A stretch of DNA of 64,000 nt, from the NCBI RefSeq assembly GCF_001701025.1, contig NZ_CP016793.1, positions 5,146,001-5,210,000 of the forward strand, written 5' to 3'. The first letter of the stretch is position 1, and each line of letters begins with the position of its first letter. A program made the translations under genes and the position numbers. This document shows positions 46,810 through 55,477 of this stretch, one piece after another. Under the pieces are notes generated by a model. It saw nothing but the letters and a program-made list of their open reading frames with translations, made no database searches and was not told where the DNA came from. This stretch comes from Lentzea guizhouensis. Lineage in GTDB: Bacteria; Actinomycetota; Actinomycetes; Mycobacteriales; Pseudonocardiaceae.

Positions 46810-47976
46810 ATGGGCAACGTGTTCACGCGCCTCTACGTCGGCAACGGCGCTTTCGACATCGTCGGCAAGCGCGTCCGCTGGTACATCACGTCGGCCATCA
46901 TCCTGCTCGTCTGCATCGGCTCGATGGTGTTCAACGGCTTCAACCTGGGCATCGACTTCCTGGGCGGCACCAAGATCTCGCTGCCGTCCGTGTCGCAGTC
47001 CGGCCAGGTGATCTCGACGACCACCGTCGAGGACGTGTTCGCCAAGGCACTGCCCGGCAAGAAGCCCAACGCCGTGCAGGCCGTCGGCTCCGGTGACAGC
47101 GCGACGATCCAGATCAAGTCGCCCGCGCTGAACATCAACGAGGTCTCGGCCCTCAAGACGGCCCTGAACACCGACGCCAACCCGCGCGGCGGCCAGTCGG
47201 CGATCTCCGACAGCGCCGTCTCCGCGTCCTGGGGCGGTGAGATCCGCGGCAAGGCGCTGTGGGCGCTGTTCTGGTTCTTCGTGGTGGTGACGCTGTTCCT
47301 GGCGTTCTACTTCGAATGGCGGATGGCGGTCGCCGCGCTCGTCGCGGTGTTCCACGACGTCGTCATCACCGCGGGCGTGTACTCGCTCGTGGGCTTCGAG
47401 GTGACGCCGGCGACGGTCATCGGTCTGCTCACCATCCTCGGCTTCTCCCTGTACGACACGGTCGTCGTGTTCGACAAGGTCAGGGAGAACACCCGAGGCC
47501 TGCTGGGCCTGACCCGCCGCACCTACTCGGAGGCGGCGAACCTCGCGCTCAACCAGACCCTGATGCGTTCGATCAACACCTCGCTGATCGCGCTGCTGCC
47601 GGTCCTGGGCCTGCTGGTCGTCGGCGTCGGCATCCTGGGCGTCGGCACGCTGCAGGACCTCGCGCTGGTGCAGCTCGTCGGCATGTTCATCGGCGCCCTG
47701 TCGTCGATCTTCATCGCCACCCCGGTGCTGGTGGACCTGAAGATGCGCGACCCGAAGTACATCGCGCAGGCCAAGCGCGTGACCGCCCGTCGCGCCAAGG
47801 CCGCGTCCGCCGGTGTCGCCGCCGACGCCGAGGGCATCGAGTCGGTCGACGAGGACGCCCTCGCCGCCGACCTGCGCAAGGAGGAGGCGATGGCCGCCGC
47901 CGCGTCGGTTCCCCACCGCACCGCCAAGACCGCCGACGCCCGTCGCGGCCGCCCGACCGGAAAGCGCCAGCGTTGA
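46810..47976 (+). CDS. secF: Protein translocase subunit SecF
   Basis: 388 residues, starting one base after secD. Start helix and NLGIDFLGGTKISLPS give the SecF head; the transmembrane core has FEVTPATVIGLLTILGFSLY and DTVVVFDKVRENTRGLL. The long charged C-terminal tail (AKRVTARRAKAASAGVAADA) is typical of actinobacteria. Stop overlaps the apt start (TTGA). Confidence 0.94.
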   Translation: MGNVFTRLYVGNGAFDIVGKRVRWYITSAIILLVCIGSMVFNGFNLGIDFLGGTKISLPSVSQSGQVISTTTVEDVFAKALPGKKPNAVQAVGSGDSATIQIKSPALNINEVSALKTALNTDANPRGGQSAISDSAVSASWGGEIRGKALWALFWFFVVVTLFLAFYFEWRMAVAALVAVFHDVVITAGVYSLVGFEVTPATVIGLLTILGFSLYDTVVVFDKVRENTRGLLGLTRRTYSEAANLALNQTLMRSINTSLIALLPVLGLLVVGVGILGVGTLQDLALVQLVGMFIGALSSIFIATPVLVDLKMRDPKYIAQAKRVTARRAKAASAGVAADAEGIESVDEDALAADLRKEEAMAAAASVPHRTAKTADARRGRPTGKRQR

Positions 47977-48491
47977 AGCTAGATCGTGCACTGGGACTGC
48001 TGCGTGAGGTCCCCGACTTCCCCAAGCCGGGGGTCGTCTTCCGGGACCTCACGCCGGTCCTCGCCGACCCGGACGCCCTGCGCGCCGTGGTCGACGCCCT
48101 GCAGGACAAGATCGACGACAGCACCCAGGTGATCGCCGCCATCGAGTCGCGCGGCTTCCTCCTGGGTGCCGCGCTCGGGTACGGCTGGCGCTACGGCGTC
48201 GTGCCGCTGCGCAAGCCGGGCAAGCTCCCCGTGGTGGCCGACCGCGTGTCGTACGCGCTGGAGTACGGGGAAGCGTCGCTGGAACTGCCCGCGGACGCCA
48301 TCCAGCCCGGCCAGCGCGTGGTCGTGGTGGACGACGTCCTCGCCACCGGAGGCACCGCGGAGGCCGCCTGCACGCTCGTGGAGCGCGCGGGCGGCATCGT
48401 GACGGGTGTGTCGGTGGTCCTGGAGATCCCGGCCCTCGGTGGCCGCTCCAGGCTGGCCGGCCGCGAGGTCAGCGCCCTGCTCGCCGTCTGA
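47973..48491 (+). CDS. apt: Adenine phosphoribosyltransferase
   Basis: 172 residues from a TTG at 47973, overlapping the secF stop. Salvages adenine to AMP with PRPP. The PRPP loop is VVVVDDVLATGGTAEAACTL; VREVPDFPKPGV-like N-terminus (LLREVPDFPKPGVVFRDLTP), and IAAIESRGFLLGAALGYGWR. In mycobacteria apt likewise sits between secF and relA. Translationally coupled to secF. Confidence 0.93.
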   Translation: MKLDRALGLLREVPDFPKPGVVFRDLTPVLADPDALRAVVDALQDKIDDSTQVIAAIESRGFLLGAALGYGWRYGVVPLRKPGKLPVVADRVSYALEYGEASLELPADAIQPGQRVVVVDDVLATGGTAEAACTLVERAGGIVTGVSVVLEIPALGGRSRLAGREVSALLAV

Positions 48492-48500
48492 GACCTTCCG

Positions 48501-48534
48501 CGAAGACCCGGCAACGCGTGTTGCCGGGTCTTCG
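48501..48534 (+). terminator. Terminator after apt
   Basis: A perfect 15-bp stem (CGAAGACCCGGCAAC with its complement) around GCGT, 10 bases after the apt stop, serving also the convergent membrane-protein gene that ends at 48540. Confidence 0.85.
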
Positions 48535-48539
48535 TCGTC

Positions 48540-48836
48540 TCACGACCAGGCCAGCGGCCGAACCGGTCCCGGCGGCGAGATGAACCACGCGCCGGTCGTC
48601 ACCAGGACCAGCGCGACGAGTGCCGCCGGCGCCGTCACCACCGCGTACTCCCACACCGCGTGCCTGCGGTTGCTCCGCCGCAACAGCATCCAGCTCGCGG
48701 TCGTCGCCAGCACCCACGCCGTCGCGGTGCCGAGCATGGCGCGCAGGTCGAAGTGGCCGACCTCCTGCAGGGCGCCGTACGCCATGCCGAGCAACCAGAC
48801 GACGTTCATGGCGCCGCACCACAGGAGTGTCCTCAC
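48540..48836 (-). CDS. Small membrane protein
   Basis: About 98 residues from a GTG at 48836; a TTG at 48881 is a less likely start. Three hydrophobic helices: LLWCGAMNVVWLLGMAYGAL, LGTATAWVLATTASWMLLR and VVTAPAALVALVLVTTGAWF. No family recognised. It is divergent from the broken XRE gene. Confidence 0.6.
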   Translation of the reverse strand: MRTLLWCGAMNVVWLLGMAYGALQEVGHFDLRAMLGTATAWVLATTASWMLLRRSNRRHAVWEYAVVTAPAALVALVLVTTGAWFISPPGPVRPLAWS

Positions 48837-48899
48837 GGGACCATTTTCACCCTGATGAGCAAGTTCGTGGAGGATCTGCAATCCGTAACTTGCGTTGGT

Positions 48900-49203
48900 A
48901 TGACTGCGCTTACCTCCACCGCGTACAGCAGGGACCTGGGTGACGAGCTGCGTTCGTTGCGCGAGCAGTCCGGGCAGACCGGCGCGGCGTTCGCGGACCG
49001 GCTCGGCTGGGACGCGAGCAAGGTGTCGCCGACAGCGCCGCGTTCTTCACGTGGCTGGCCGAGCGCGCCCTCGACGAGGACGAGGACGGCTCTCGCACCC
49101 TGCTCGGCCGCTACCTCAGCCACGTCTGACCTCGAACGCGAACGGTGACCGCCTCGTGTTCACGATCCACGCCTGGCGCGCGTTCGTGACCCACGTCGCC
49201 TGA
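48900..49203 (+). pseudogene. Remains of an XRE/DUF397 gene pair
   Basis: From the ATG at 48900 the first 40 residues are the start of a Streptomyces-type XRE regulator: STAYSRDLGDELRSLREQSG and AFADRLGWDASKVS. Then the frame breaks and a different frame gives AAFFTWLAERALDEDEDGSR ending at 49129, and a third gives DRLVFTIHAWRAFVTHVA to 49203, which resembles the end of a DUF397 protein. In actinobacteria XRE and DUF397 genes commonly occur in pairs. Most of the middle of the regulator is gone, so this is a deletion remnant. Confidence 0.6.
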
Positions 49204-49325
49204 TCGGCCCAACGGAAGTTCGCGAGGCGTTCACCGTGTGAGCTGCACCGCTCGGCGCGCGTCCGGAAGTTTCGTCAGCGTGAACGCGTTATCCTCGGTA
49301 CTCGCGAGACCCGAGGAGCGTGGGG

Positions 49326-51611
49326 TTGAGTCAAGACACCGAACCCGCTGCGACGGCTGTTCAACCGTCGGCTACCCGGCGTGTGCGCGCCCGCCTCGCG
49401 CGGCGCATCACCGCCCAACGTGCGGCCCCGGTGAAGCAGGTCCTCGAACCTCTCGCCGCCGCGCACTACGACCTCCATCCCAAGGCCGATCTGGCGCTTC
49501 TGCAGCACGCATATGACGTTGCCGAGGAGAAGCACCGCCCGCAGCGCCGCAAGTCCGGCGACCCGTACATCACCCACCCGCTCGCCGTGGCGACGATCCT
49601 CGCCGAGCTGGGCATGGACACCACGACGCTGGTGGCCGCGCTGCTGCACGACACCGTGGAGGACACCGACTACTCGCTCAACCAGCTCAAGGACGACTTC
49701 GGCGAAGAAGTCGCCAGGCTGGTCGACGGCGTCACGAAGCTCGACAAGGTCAAGCTGGGGGCAGCGGCCGAGGCGGAGACGATCCGCAAGATGGTGATCG
49801 CGATGGCGAAGGACCCGCGGGTCCTGGTCATCAAGCTCGCCGACCGGCTGCACAACATGCGCACCATGCGGTTCCTGCCGCCGGAGAAGCAGGCCCGCAA
49901 GGCTCGCGAGACGCTCGAGGTCCTCGCGCCGCTCGCCCACCGGCTGGGCATGGCGACCGTGAAGTGGGAGCTGGAGGACCTCGCGTTCGCGATCCTGCAG
50001 CCCAAGAAGTACGACGAGATCGTGCGGCTGGTCGCCAAGCGCGCGCCGAGTCGCGACACGTACCTGCGGACCGTCGTCGAGGAGCTGAACGGGCAGCTCG
50101 ACACGGCCCGGATCGTGGCGAAGGTCGAGGGCCGGCCCAAGCACTACTACTCGATCAACCAGAAGATGATCGTCCGCGGCCGCGAGTTCGACGACATCCA
50201 CGACCTGGTGGGCGTGCGGATCCTCGTCGACGAGGTGCGCGACTGCTACGCCGCCATGGGTGTCGTGCACGCCGCGTGGCAGCCCATGCCGGGGCGGTTC
50301 AAGGACTACATCGCGCAGCCGCGGTTCGGCGTCTACCAGTCGCTGCACACAACCGTCATCGGTCCTGACGGCAAGCCTCTCGAGGTGCAGATCCGCACGC
50401 ACGAGATGCACCAACGGGCCGAGTACGGCATCGCGGCGCACTGGCGGTACAAGGAGACCAAGGGCACGCACAACGGCAAGTCCGTCGAGATCGACGAGAT
50501 GGCGTGGATGCGCCAGCTCCTCGACTGGCAGCGGGAGGCCGCGGACCCCGGTGAGTTCCTCGAAGGGCTGCGCTGGGACCTCGCCGCGCGCGAGATCTTC
50601 GTGTTCACGCCCAAGGGGGACGTGCAGACGCTGCCGACGGGGTCCTGCCCGGTCGACTTCGCCTACGCCGTCCACACCGAGGTGGGCCACCGCTGCATCG
50701 GTGCCCGCGTGAACGGCCGCCTGGTCGCTCTGGAGCGCAAGCTCGAGAACGGCGAGGTCGTCGAGATCTTCACCTCGAAGGCGGAAGGCGCCGGTCCCAG
50801 CAGGGACTGGCTGAGCTTCGTCGCCTCGCCGCGCGCCAAGGCGAAGATCAAGCAGTGGTTCGCCAAGGAGCGCAAGGAAGAGGCGATCGAGCAGGGCAAG
50901 GAGGCGATCACCAAGGAGGTGCGCCGCGTCGGCCTGCCGATCCAGCGCCTGGTGAGTGTCGACTCCATGCAGGCCCTCGCGAAGGAGCTGCACTACCCGG
51001 ACATGAGCGCGCTGTACGCCGCGGTGGGCGAGGGGCACACCTCCGCCCGGCACGTCGTGCAACGGCTCGTGGCCCAGCTCGGCGGCGTCGAGCACGCCGA
51101 GGAGGAGCTCGCCGACCGCGCCACCCCGTCCACGGTCACCCGCCGCCGTCCCACCGGCGACGCCGGCGTGATCGTCAAGGACGCGGGCGACGTGTGGGTG
51201 AAGCTCGCCCGCTGCTGCACCCCGGTGCCCGGCGACGACATCCTCGGCTTCGTCACCCGCGGCGGAGGTGTGTCCGTGCACCGCACCGACTGCACGAACG
51301 CCGACGAGCTGCTGAAGTCGCCGGAACGCCTGCTCGACGTCGAGTGGGCCCCGTCGGCCTCCAGCGTGTTCCTGGTGGCCATCCAGGTCGAGGCGCTCGA
51401 CCGGCACCGGTTGCTGTCCGACGTCACGAAGGTGCTGGCGGACGAGCGGGTGAACATCCTGTCGGCGTCGGTCACCACGTCGCGCGACCGGGTGGCGGTC
51501 AGCCGGTTCTCGTTCGAGATGGGCGACCCGAAGCACCTCGGGCACGTCCTCAAGGCCGTGCGCAGCGTGGAAGGCGTCTACGACGTCTACCGCGTCACGT
51601 CCGCGTCCTGA
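49326..51611 (+). CDS. relA: Bifunctional (p)ppGpp synthetase/hydrolase (Rel)
   Basis: About 761 residues; the TTG at 49326 has GAGGAG at a good distance, while the GTG at 49320 is too near it. N-terminal HD hydrolase domain ([29 protein letters not shown]), synthetase with [12 protein letters not shown] and [20 protein letters not shown] and [20 protein letters not shown], then TGS ([20 protein letters not shown]) and C-terminal ACT with a zinc-type [20 protein letters not shown]. Controls the stringent response. Located after apt as in mycobacteria. Confidence 0.96.
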   Translation: MSQDTEPAATAVQPSATRRVRARLARRITAQRAAPVKQVLEPLAAAHYDLHPKADLALLQHAYDVAEEKHRPQRRKSGDPYITHPLAVATILAELGMDTTTLVAALLHDTVEDTDYSLNQLKDDFGEEVARLVDGVTKLDKVKLGAAAEAETIRKMVIAMAKDPRVLVIKLADRLHNMRTMRFLPPEKQARKARETLEVLAPLAHRLGMATVKWELEDLAFAILQPKKYDEIVRLVAKRAPSRDTYLRTVVEELNGQLDTARIVAKVEGRPKHYYSINQKMIVRGREFDDIHDLVGVRILVDEVRDCYAAMGVVHAAWQPMPGRFKDYIAQPRFGVYQSLHTTVIGPDGKPLEVQIRTHEMHQRAEYGIAAHWRYKETKGTHNGKSVEIDEMAWMRQLLDWQREAADPGEFLEGLRWDLAAREIFVFTPKGDVQTLPTGSCPVDFAYAVHTEVGHRCIGARVNGRLVALERKLENGEVVEIFTSKAEGAGPSRDWLSFVASPRAKAKIKQWFAKERKEEAIEQGKEAITKEVRRVGLPIQRLVSVDSMQALAKELHYPDMSALYAAVGEGHTSARHVVQRLVAQLGGVEHAEEELADRATPSTVTRRRPTGDAGVIVKDAGDVWVKLARCCTPVPGDDILGFVTRGGGVSVHRTDCTNADELLKSPERLLDVEWAPSASSVFLVAIQVEALDRHRLLSDVTKVLADERVNILSASVTTSRDRVAVSRFSFEMGDPKHLGHVLKAVRSVEGVYDVYRVTSAS

Positions 51612-51990
51612 CCGTTCCGACCACAGCCGACTCCCGCACGTAGCCGAACGTGCGGGAGTCGCTGCTGCCGGGGTTGTCGCCGCGCACCAGCAGGTGGCCG
51701 GGCGGGACCACGGTGTCGCCCGTGGCACCCACCGCGGCCAGGCAGTCGGCCGGCACCGGCTCGCCCGCGCGTGCCGCCACCCGTTTGACCATCAGGTCGA
51801 CGAACTCGGTCTCGCGCCGGAACACCACGACCGACCCCGTGCGGTACCGGCCGCCCAGCCGAGCCAGAACCCGCGCGTCCGGCCGCAACGCGGGCATCAT
51901 GCTGTCGCCGCGCACGGTCACCAGCAGGTACCTGCCGCGCAGCCACCACAGGCCCGCGACGATCACGACCGGCAGCAGCAACCACTTCAC
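51595..51990 (-). CDS. S26-family signal peptidase, part of Cys-peptide operon
   Basis: 131 residues. Type I signal-peptidase fold: membrane helix [20 protein letters not shown], catalytic serine in [17 protein letters not shown], lysine in [12 protein letters not shown], and [19 protein letters not shown]. Much shorter than housekeeping LepB, so probably dedicated to a small substrate. It is the last gene of the operon beginning with the 10-Cys peptide, overlapping the ABC transporter by 4 bases; the ABC protein lacks a peptidase domain, so this enzyme may supply leader cleavage. Its end overlaps relA by 17 bases. Confidence 0.85.
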   Translation of the reverse strand: MKWLLLPVVIVAGLWWLRGRYLLVTVRGDSMMPALRPDARVLARLGGRYRTGSVVVFRRETEFVDLMVKRVAARAGEPVPADCLAAVGATGDTVVPPGHLLVRGDNPGSSDSRTFGYVRESAVVGTVRTRT

Positions 51991-53795
51991 GGCAGCGCCA
52001 CCCGTTCGTCCTGGTAGCTGCTCGCCTGCAGGCGGAACAGCCGCGCGTACTCACCGGCCGCGGTCATCAGCTCGTCGTGCGAGCCCTGCTCCGCGACCAC
52101 GCCACCGGCCAGCACGACGATCCGGTCCGCGTCGCGCAGCGTGTTGAGCCGGTGCGAGATCAGCAGGCTCGTCCGCCCGGCGCGCAACGTCCGCAGCGTC
52201 ACGCCGAGCTGGTGCTCGGCGTCGGCGTCCAGGCCGGAGCTGGGCTCGTCCATGATCATGAAGTCGGCGTCGCGGCGCATCAGCGAGCGGGCGATCGCGA
52301 GCCGCTGCCACTGCCCGCCGGAGAAGTTCACCCCGGCGAAGCCCGCGCCGGCCGCGAAGTCGACGAAGGACTGGCTGAGCAGCGTCCGGTAGCCCTGCGG
52401 CAGCGAGCGGATCTTCTCGTCGATCTCCACCACCGCGGCGGCCTGCTCGATCCTGCGCCGGTCGTCCAGGCCGGAGAGGTCACCGACCCCGATGTTCTCG
52501 GCGGCCGTGAGGTCGTACTGCATGAAGTCCTGGAAGACCGCGGCTGTCCGCCGGCGCAACGTCGCCGCGCTCAGCTCGCGCAGGTCGGTGCCGTCCCAGT
52601 GGATCGAGCCGCGCACCGGGTCGTACATCCGGCACAGCAGCTTCACGAGCGTGCTCTTGCCCGCGCCGTTCGCGCCGACCAGCCCCACCGACGCGCCGGC
52701 CGGGATCGTGCACGTGACGCCCTGCAACACCCACGGCGACTCGTCGTCGTAGCGGAACCACACGTCGCGCAGCTCGATGCCCTCGCGCAACTCCGGCGCC
52801 TCGGTGGTGCCGTCGACCAGGTCGGGCGCGCTGCCGGCCAGGTCGACGAAGTGCCGGAACAGCTTCAGCGACTCGGTCACCTGACCGAACTGCATGATCA
52901 ACGACGTGAACGCGCCCTGCAGCGACGCCACGGCCGCGATGAACAGCGACACGTCACCGATCGACACCGTGCCGCGCACCGCACCCACGACGACGACCGC
53001 GGTGCCGATCGCCGCGACCACCGCGTTGAGGAGGCTGAATCCCGACTCCACCACCAGGTTCCTGCGCCGCACGGCCAGCTCGGCACCGGACGAGGACGCG
53101 AGCGCCTCGTGGGAACGCGCGCGGAGCAGGTCGCCGAGCCCGAACAGCCGGATCTCCTTGGCCGCCTGGCTCTCGGTGATCAGCGAGCGGTAGTAGGACT
53201 GCCGGCGGACGGTGTTCATCATCGTCTCGACCGTCGCCGCGTGCCGCCGGGAGATCGCCAGCTGCGCGAAGAACGCGGGCACGGCGGCGATCACCAGCAG
53301 GACGCCCATGAACGGCCACACGGCGAGCAGGGCGCCGACGAAGCCCGCGATCGTGAGCGTTTTGCGCACCAGCTCGATGCTGAACTCGGTGAGCACGGAC
53401 GGCGCGCTCTGCGCACCCTGGGCGGCCAGCCGCAGCCGGTCGTGGAACACCGGGTTCTCGAAGTTGCGCAGACCGACCAGGTCGTTCACCGAGCGGTTCA
53501 GCTCGTCCTCGACGTGCAGGTTCACCGCGCGCTGCACGCGGGCGCCGACGTACGTGCCGGCGTAGGTGAGCACGGCCGCGCAGCTGCCGACGAGCGCGGT
53601 GCCCAGTGCCAGCGCAAGCGCCAGCCGTTCGTCGGCGGCCCGGCCGCGGGCGATCTCGTCGATCAGCAGCTTGCCCAGCCAGGCCGCCACGGGCACCGCC
53701 GCGCCGCCGAGTGCGGCGATGACGAGCAGCGTCATCGTGCCCGCGCGGCCCGCCTGCCAGGTGAGCCGCAGCCCGGCGAGTGCGGCGCGGCCCAT
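51987..53795 (-). CDS. ABC exporter (transmembrane-ATPase half), Cys-peptide operon
   Basis: 602 residues from the ATG at 53795. N-terminal six-helix export domain (MTLLVIAALGGAAVPVAAWL, VGALLAVWPFMGVLLVIAAV) and a C-terminal ATPase with Walker A GLVGANGAGKSTLVKL, Q-loop RRRTAAVFQDFMQYDL, signature NFSGGQWQRLAIARSL, Walker B DADFMIMDEPSSGLD and H-loop LLISHRLNT. No N-terminal C39 peptidase as in bacteriocin exporters. The neighbours (Cys-rich peptide, thioredoxin, MauE-like, S26 peptidase) point to peptide export. Starts one base inside the thioredoxin stop. Confidence 0.9.
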   Translation of the reverse strand: MGRAALAGLRLTWQAGRAGTMTLLVIAALGGAAVPVAAWLGKLLIDEIARGRAADERLALALALGTALVGSCAAVLTYAGTYVGARVQRAVNLHVEDELNRSVNDLVGLRNFENPVFHDRLRLAAQGAQSAPSVLTEFSIELVRKTLTIAGFVGALLAVWPFMGVLLVIAAVPAFFAQLAISRRHAATVETMMNTVRRQSYYRSLITESQAAKEIRLFGLGDLLRARSHEALASSSGAELAVRRRNLVVESGFSLLNAVVAAIGTAVVVVGAVRGTVSIGDVSLFIAAVASLQGAFTSLIMQFGQVTESLKLFRHFVDLAGSAPDLVDGTTEAPELREGIELRDVWFRYDDESPWVLQGVTCTIPAGASVGLVGANGAGKSTLVKLLCRMYDPVRGSIHWDGTDLRELSAATLRRRTAAVFQDFMQYDLTAAENIGVGDLSGLDDRRRIEQAAAVVEIDEKIRSLPQGYRTLLSQSFVDFAAGAGFAGVNFSGGQWQRLAIARSLMRRDADFMIMDEPSSGLDADAEHQLGVTLRTLRAGRTSLLISHRLNTLRDADRIVVLAGGVVAEQGSHDELMTAAGEYARLFRLQASSYQDERVALP

Positions 53796-54307
53796 CAGCT
53801 CGCCACCCGGTCGAGGACGTCGGTGAGCTTCCCGCCGCTGCTGACGACGAGACGGCCGGCCACGCGTGCCACGGTCGGGTAGCTCGCCACACCGAACGCG
53901 GTGGTCAGCGCGGTGCTCTCGATTCCGGCGACGACGGTGACCCCGTCCAGGCCCGCCACGGCGTCCCTGGTGTCGTCGTCGAGCTCCTCGACCACGACGA
54001 GCAGCAGCGGCTCGCCCAGTCGCGGTACCAGGTCCGGGATCGAGGCGACCAGGTCGCGGCACGGCGCGCACGACGGGGATACGAACGCGACCACCGTCGA
54101 GGTCAGGCTCTCCTCGGTGATCGTCGCACCGGTCGTGGTCGTCGCCTCGAACTGGCGCACCGCGGTGCCGGGGGCCAGTGTCTGCGGCTTGAGCTCCGGA
54201 TGCCGCGGCTGGTCGCGCAGCTTGCGGATGACCGCGAACAGCAGCACGAGGTTGAGCACGGTGAGCGTGACGCAGACCGCCACGGCGGCCGTAAGTACAG
54301 CGAGCAT
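53795..54307 (-). CDS. Membrane-anchored TlpA/MauD-like thioredoxin
   Basis: 170 residues. N-terminal membrane helix (VLTAAVAVCVTLTVLNLVLL, residues about 4–26), then a thioredoxin-like fold with the redox motif Cys-Ala-Pro-Cys in AFVSPSCAPCRDLVASIPDL and the cis-proline region ASYPTVARVAGR. MauD/DsbE-like proteins catalyse disulfide formation or isomerisation outside the membrane. Here it would work with the MauE-like protein on the cysteine-rich peptide encoded at the head of the operon. Confidence 0.85.
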   Translation of the reverse strand: MLAVLTAAVAVCVTLTVLNLVLLFAVIRKLRDQPRHPELKPQTLAPGTAVRQFEATTTTGATITEESLTSTVVAFVSPSCAPCRDLVASIPDLVPRLGEPLLLVVVEELDDDTRDAVAGLDGVTVVAGIESTALTTAFGVASYPTVARVAGRLVVSSGGKLTDVLDRVAS

Positions 54308-54321
54308 GTCGTCCCCCGGAG

Positions 54322-54528
54322 TCAGTGGTGGTGGTTGTGGGCGGGCCGGGCGCCGAAGACGAACCGCAGGTCGTCCCAGTGGGCCAGGGCGACCGCGCCG
54401 AGCACCGCGGCGCTCGTGGTCGTGGCGAGGAGGCCGGGGTGCGGCGTGGTCGCGGGCGTGACGGCGACGAGCCCGGTCAGCGCGACCACGATCAGCACGC
54501 CGTTGCGGACCAGGTGCGTGCGCCCCAT
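54322..54528 (-). CDS. Small membrane protein in Cys-peptide operon
   Basis: 68 residues: helices NGVLIVVALTGLVAVT and LATTTSAAVLGAVALAHW, and a histidine-rich end (PAHNHHH) that might bind a metal. Overlaps the MauE-like gene by one base and is 14 bases before the thioredoxin gene. No family recognised. Its operon position suggests it is part of the export or oxidation machinery. Confidence 0.7.
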   Translation of the reverse strand: MGRTHLVRNGVLIVVALTGLVAVTPATTPHPGLLATTTSAAVLGAVALAHWDDLRFVFGARPAHNHHH

Positions 54529-54851
54529 CAGCCGTCGGCGCCGAAGCAGCGGCAGCGCACCTCGCGCCCGGTCGCCTTCGCGGCCACGACGGCTCCGGTG
54601 AACGCCACGAGCACCAGCACGGCGAGGCCCAGCCCCGGCGCGGGCGCCACGGCCAGCAGCACCACCGCGACGGCCTCGACGGTGATCACGGCGGCGGCCA
54701 GCGCGGAGCGCACGGCCGCGGAACGGAGACCGAAGCTGCCCAGCGACTCGGTGAAGGCGGTCAGCTCCGCGCGGCCGCGCAGCTTGCCCACGACGGCGAG
54801 CAGGAACACCATCCCGACCACGATGCGGCAGCAGATTTCCAGGTACAGCAC
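54528..54851 (-). CDS. MauE/DoxX-like redox membrane protein
   Basis: 107 residues with four helices (YLEICCRIVVGMVFLLAVVG, then AAVRSALAAAVITVEAVAVV, ALAVLVLVAFTGAVVAAKA). It has CC in the first helix and a C-terminal CRCFGADG, the cysteine ending seen in MauE proteins of methylamine utilisation. MauE-type proteins feed electrons for disulfide chemistry. There is no methylamine dehydrogenase here, so the target is most simply the cysteine-rich peptide upstream. The gap before it (65 bases) contains a stem-loop. Confidence 0.82.
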   Translation of the reverse strand: MLYLEICCRIVVGMVFLLAVVGKLRGRAELTAFTESLGSFGLRSAAVRSALAAAVITVEAVAVVLLAVAPAPGLGLAVLVLVAFTGAVVAAKATGREVRCRCFGADG

Positions 54852-54873
54852 GAGAGTCCCCCCGCTTGTCAGG

Positions 54874-54900
54874 CCGGGGCCGCCACGAGGACGGCCCCGG
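54874..54900 (-). promoter_or_regulatory. Stem-loop between Cys-peptide gene and MauE-like gene
   Basis: A 9-bp stem, CCGGGGCCG with CGGCCCCGG, around a 9-base loop in the 65-bp gap. With no strong T tract it is probably a leaky terminator or RNA-processing element, which would let the peptide be made in excess of the membrane proteins, as in many peptide operons. Confidence 0.55.
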
Positions 54901-54916
54901 TTTCCGGCTCAGGAGC

Positions 54917-55150
54917 TCAGCAGCTGCGGCTGGTCACGACTTCCCAGCAGTTGTTCCAGTTCGGCTGACAACCGCAGTCGCAGGTGTAGAGGTGCGTGCA
55001 CCACAGCTCGATGATGCGGCCGCCGCTGCAGCGCACGCCCACGGCACGGTTGGCGCACGGGCCGGGGCACACGGTGCAGGCACCGGCCTCTTCCTTCTTG
55101 AGGAACGTTCCCAGCAGGCGGTCGCCGAGACGGCTGATCGTCTTGGTCAT
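54917..55150 (-). CDS. Cysteine-rich peptide precursor (10 Cys)
   Basis: 77 residues from the ATG at 55150, with GGGAGATGAACGA upstream; a longer start to 55219 lacks a ribosome-binding site. The N-terminal 24 residues (TKTISRLGDRLLGTFLKKEE, then AGA) form a charged amphipathic leader with no hydrophobic signal core. The remainder is a compact core starting at Cys25 in CTVCPGPCANRAVGVRC, then LWCTHLYTCDCGCQPNW, NNCWEVVTSRSC: ten cysteines, potentially five disulfides. First gene of an operon with MauE-like, small membrane, thioredoxin, ABC exporter and S26 peptidase. A secreted disulfide-rich peptide (bacteriocin, toxin or signal) is inferred; no family is recognised. Confidence 0.8.
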   Translation of the reverse strand: MTKTISRLGDRLLGTFLKKEEAGACTVCPGPCANRAVGVRCSGGRIIELWCTHLYTCDCGCQPNWNNCWEVVTSRSC

Positions 55151-55204
55151 TCGTTCATCTCCCTTTGCGCATCGAGGAGGCGACGCGCGAGGGCACGGCT
55201 GACA

Positions 55205-55231
55205 ACACCGTTCCCCCAATGGACGGTGTTC
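55205..55231. promoter_or_regulatory. Palindrome upstream of Cys-peptide gene
   Basis: AACACCGT and ACGGTGTT arms (perfect 8 bp) 11 bases apart, 55 bases before the peptide start. It could be an operator or part of a leader structure. The rest of the 327-bp gap before ppi (55151–55477) also has the terminator at 55389–55430; no other gene is convincing, although a 35-codon minus frame (from about 55366) exists without a ribosome-binding site. Confidence 0.45.
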
Positions 55232-55388
55232 CGCGATCCCCCAGGTCCCCCCTGTTGCCCCTCAACCTGGAGAACATCGCTCAGCTCTGCAACAGAGATG
55301 TGCAACTGAGCCGCTCGATGTCATCGGCGCCGCCGTCGGCGTCAGCGAAACGACAGCGGGCTTTGACATCGTCACGGGCGTGGGGAAG

Positions 55389-55430
55389 ACGCAGGAGCCC
55401 CCGGCCACATCCGGCCGGGGGCTCCTGCGT
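55389..55430 (-). terminator. Terminator of ppi gene
   Basis: A perfect 18-bp stem (ACGCAGGAGCCCCCGGCC with its complement) with a 6-base loop, 48 bases after the ppi stop. It is the strongest hairpin in this part of the window; on the plus strand a TTTTG follows, so it can stop both strands. It insulates the Cys-peptide operon from read-through. Confidence 0.85.
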
Positions 55431-55477
55431 TTTGCTCCAGTCGTGCGCGCGGTCGCGGACCGCAGTTGCACGCGGTC

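Noticed and set aside
44979..46826. A 615-codon minus frame over secD
   Set aside because: Antisense shadow of secD, with no recognisable motif.
49275..51728. An 817-codon open frame on the minus strand
   Set aside because: Exactly antisense to relA, whose domains are unmistakable; third-position GC bias supports the plus strand.
51987..55150. Cys-peptide operon taken as methylamine dehydrogenase genes
   Set aside because: No large-subunit (MauB) gene and the small peptide is far shorter than MauA, so only the MauE/MauD-like helpers match.
55262..55471. A 69-codon minus frame upstream of the Cys-peptide gene
   Set aside because: It passes through the terminator hairpin of ppi and lacks a ribosome-binding site.
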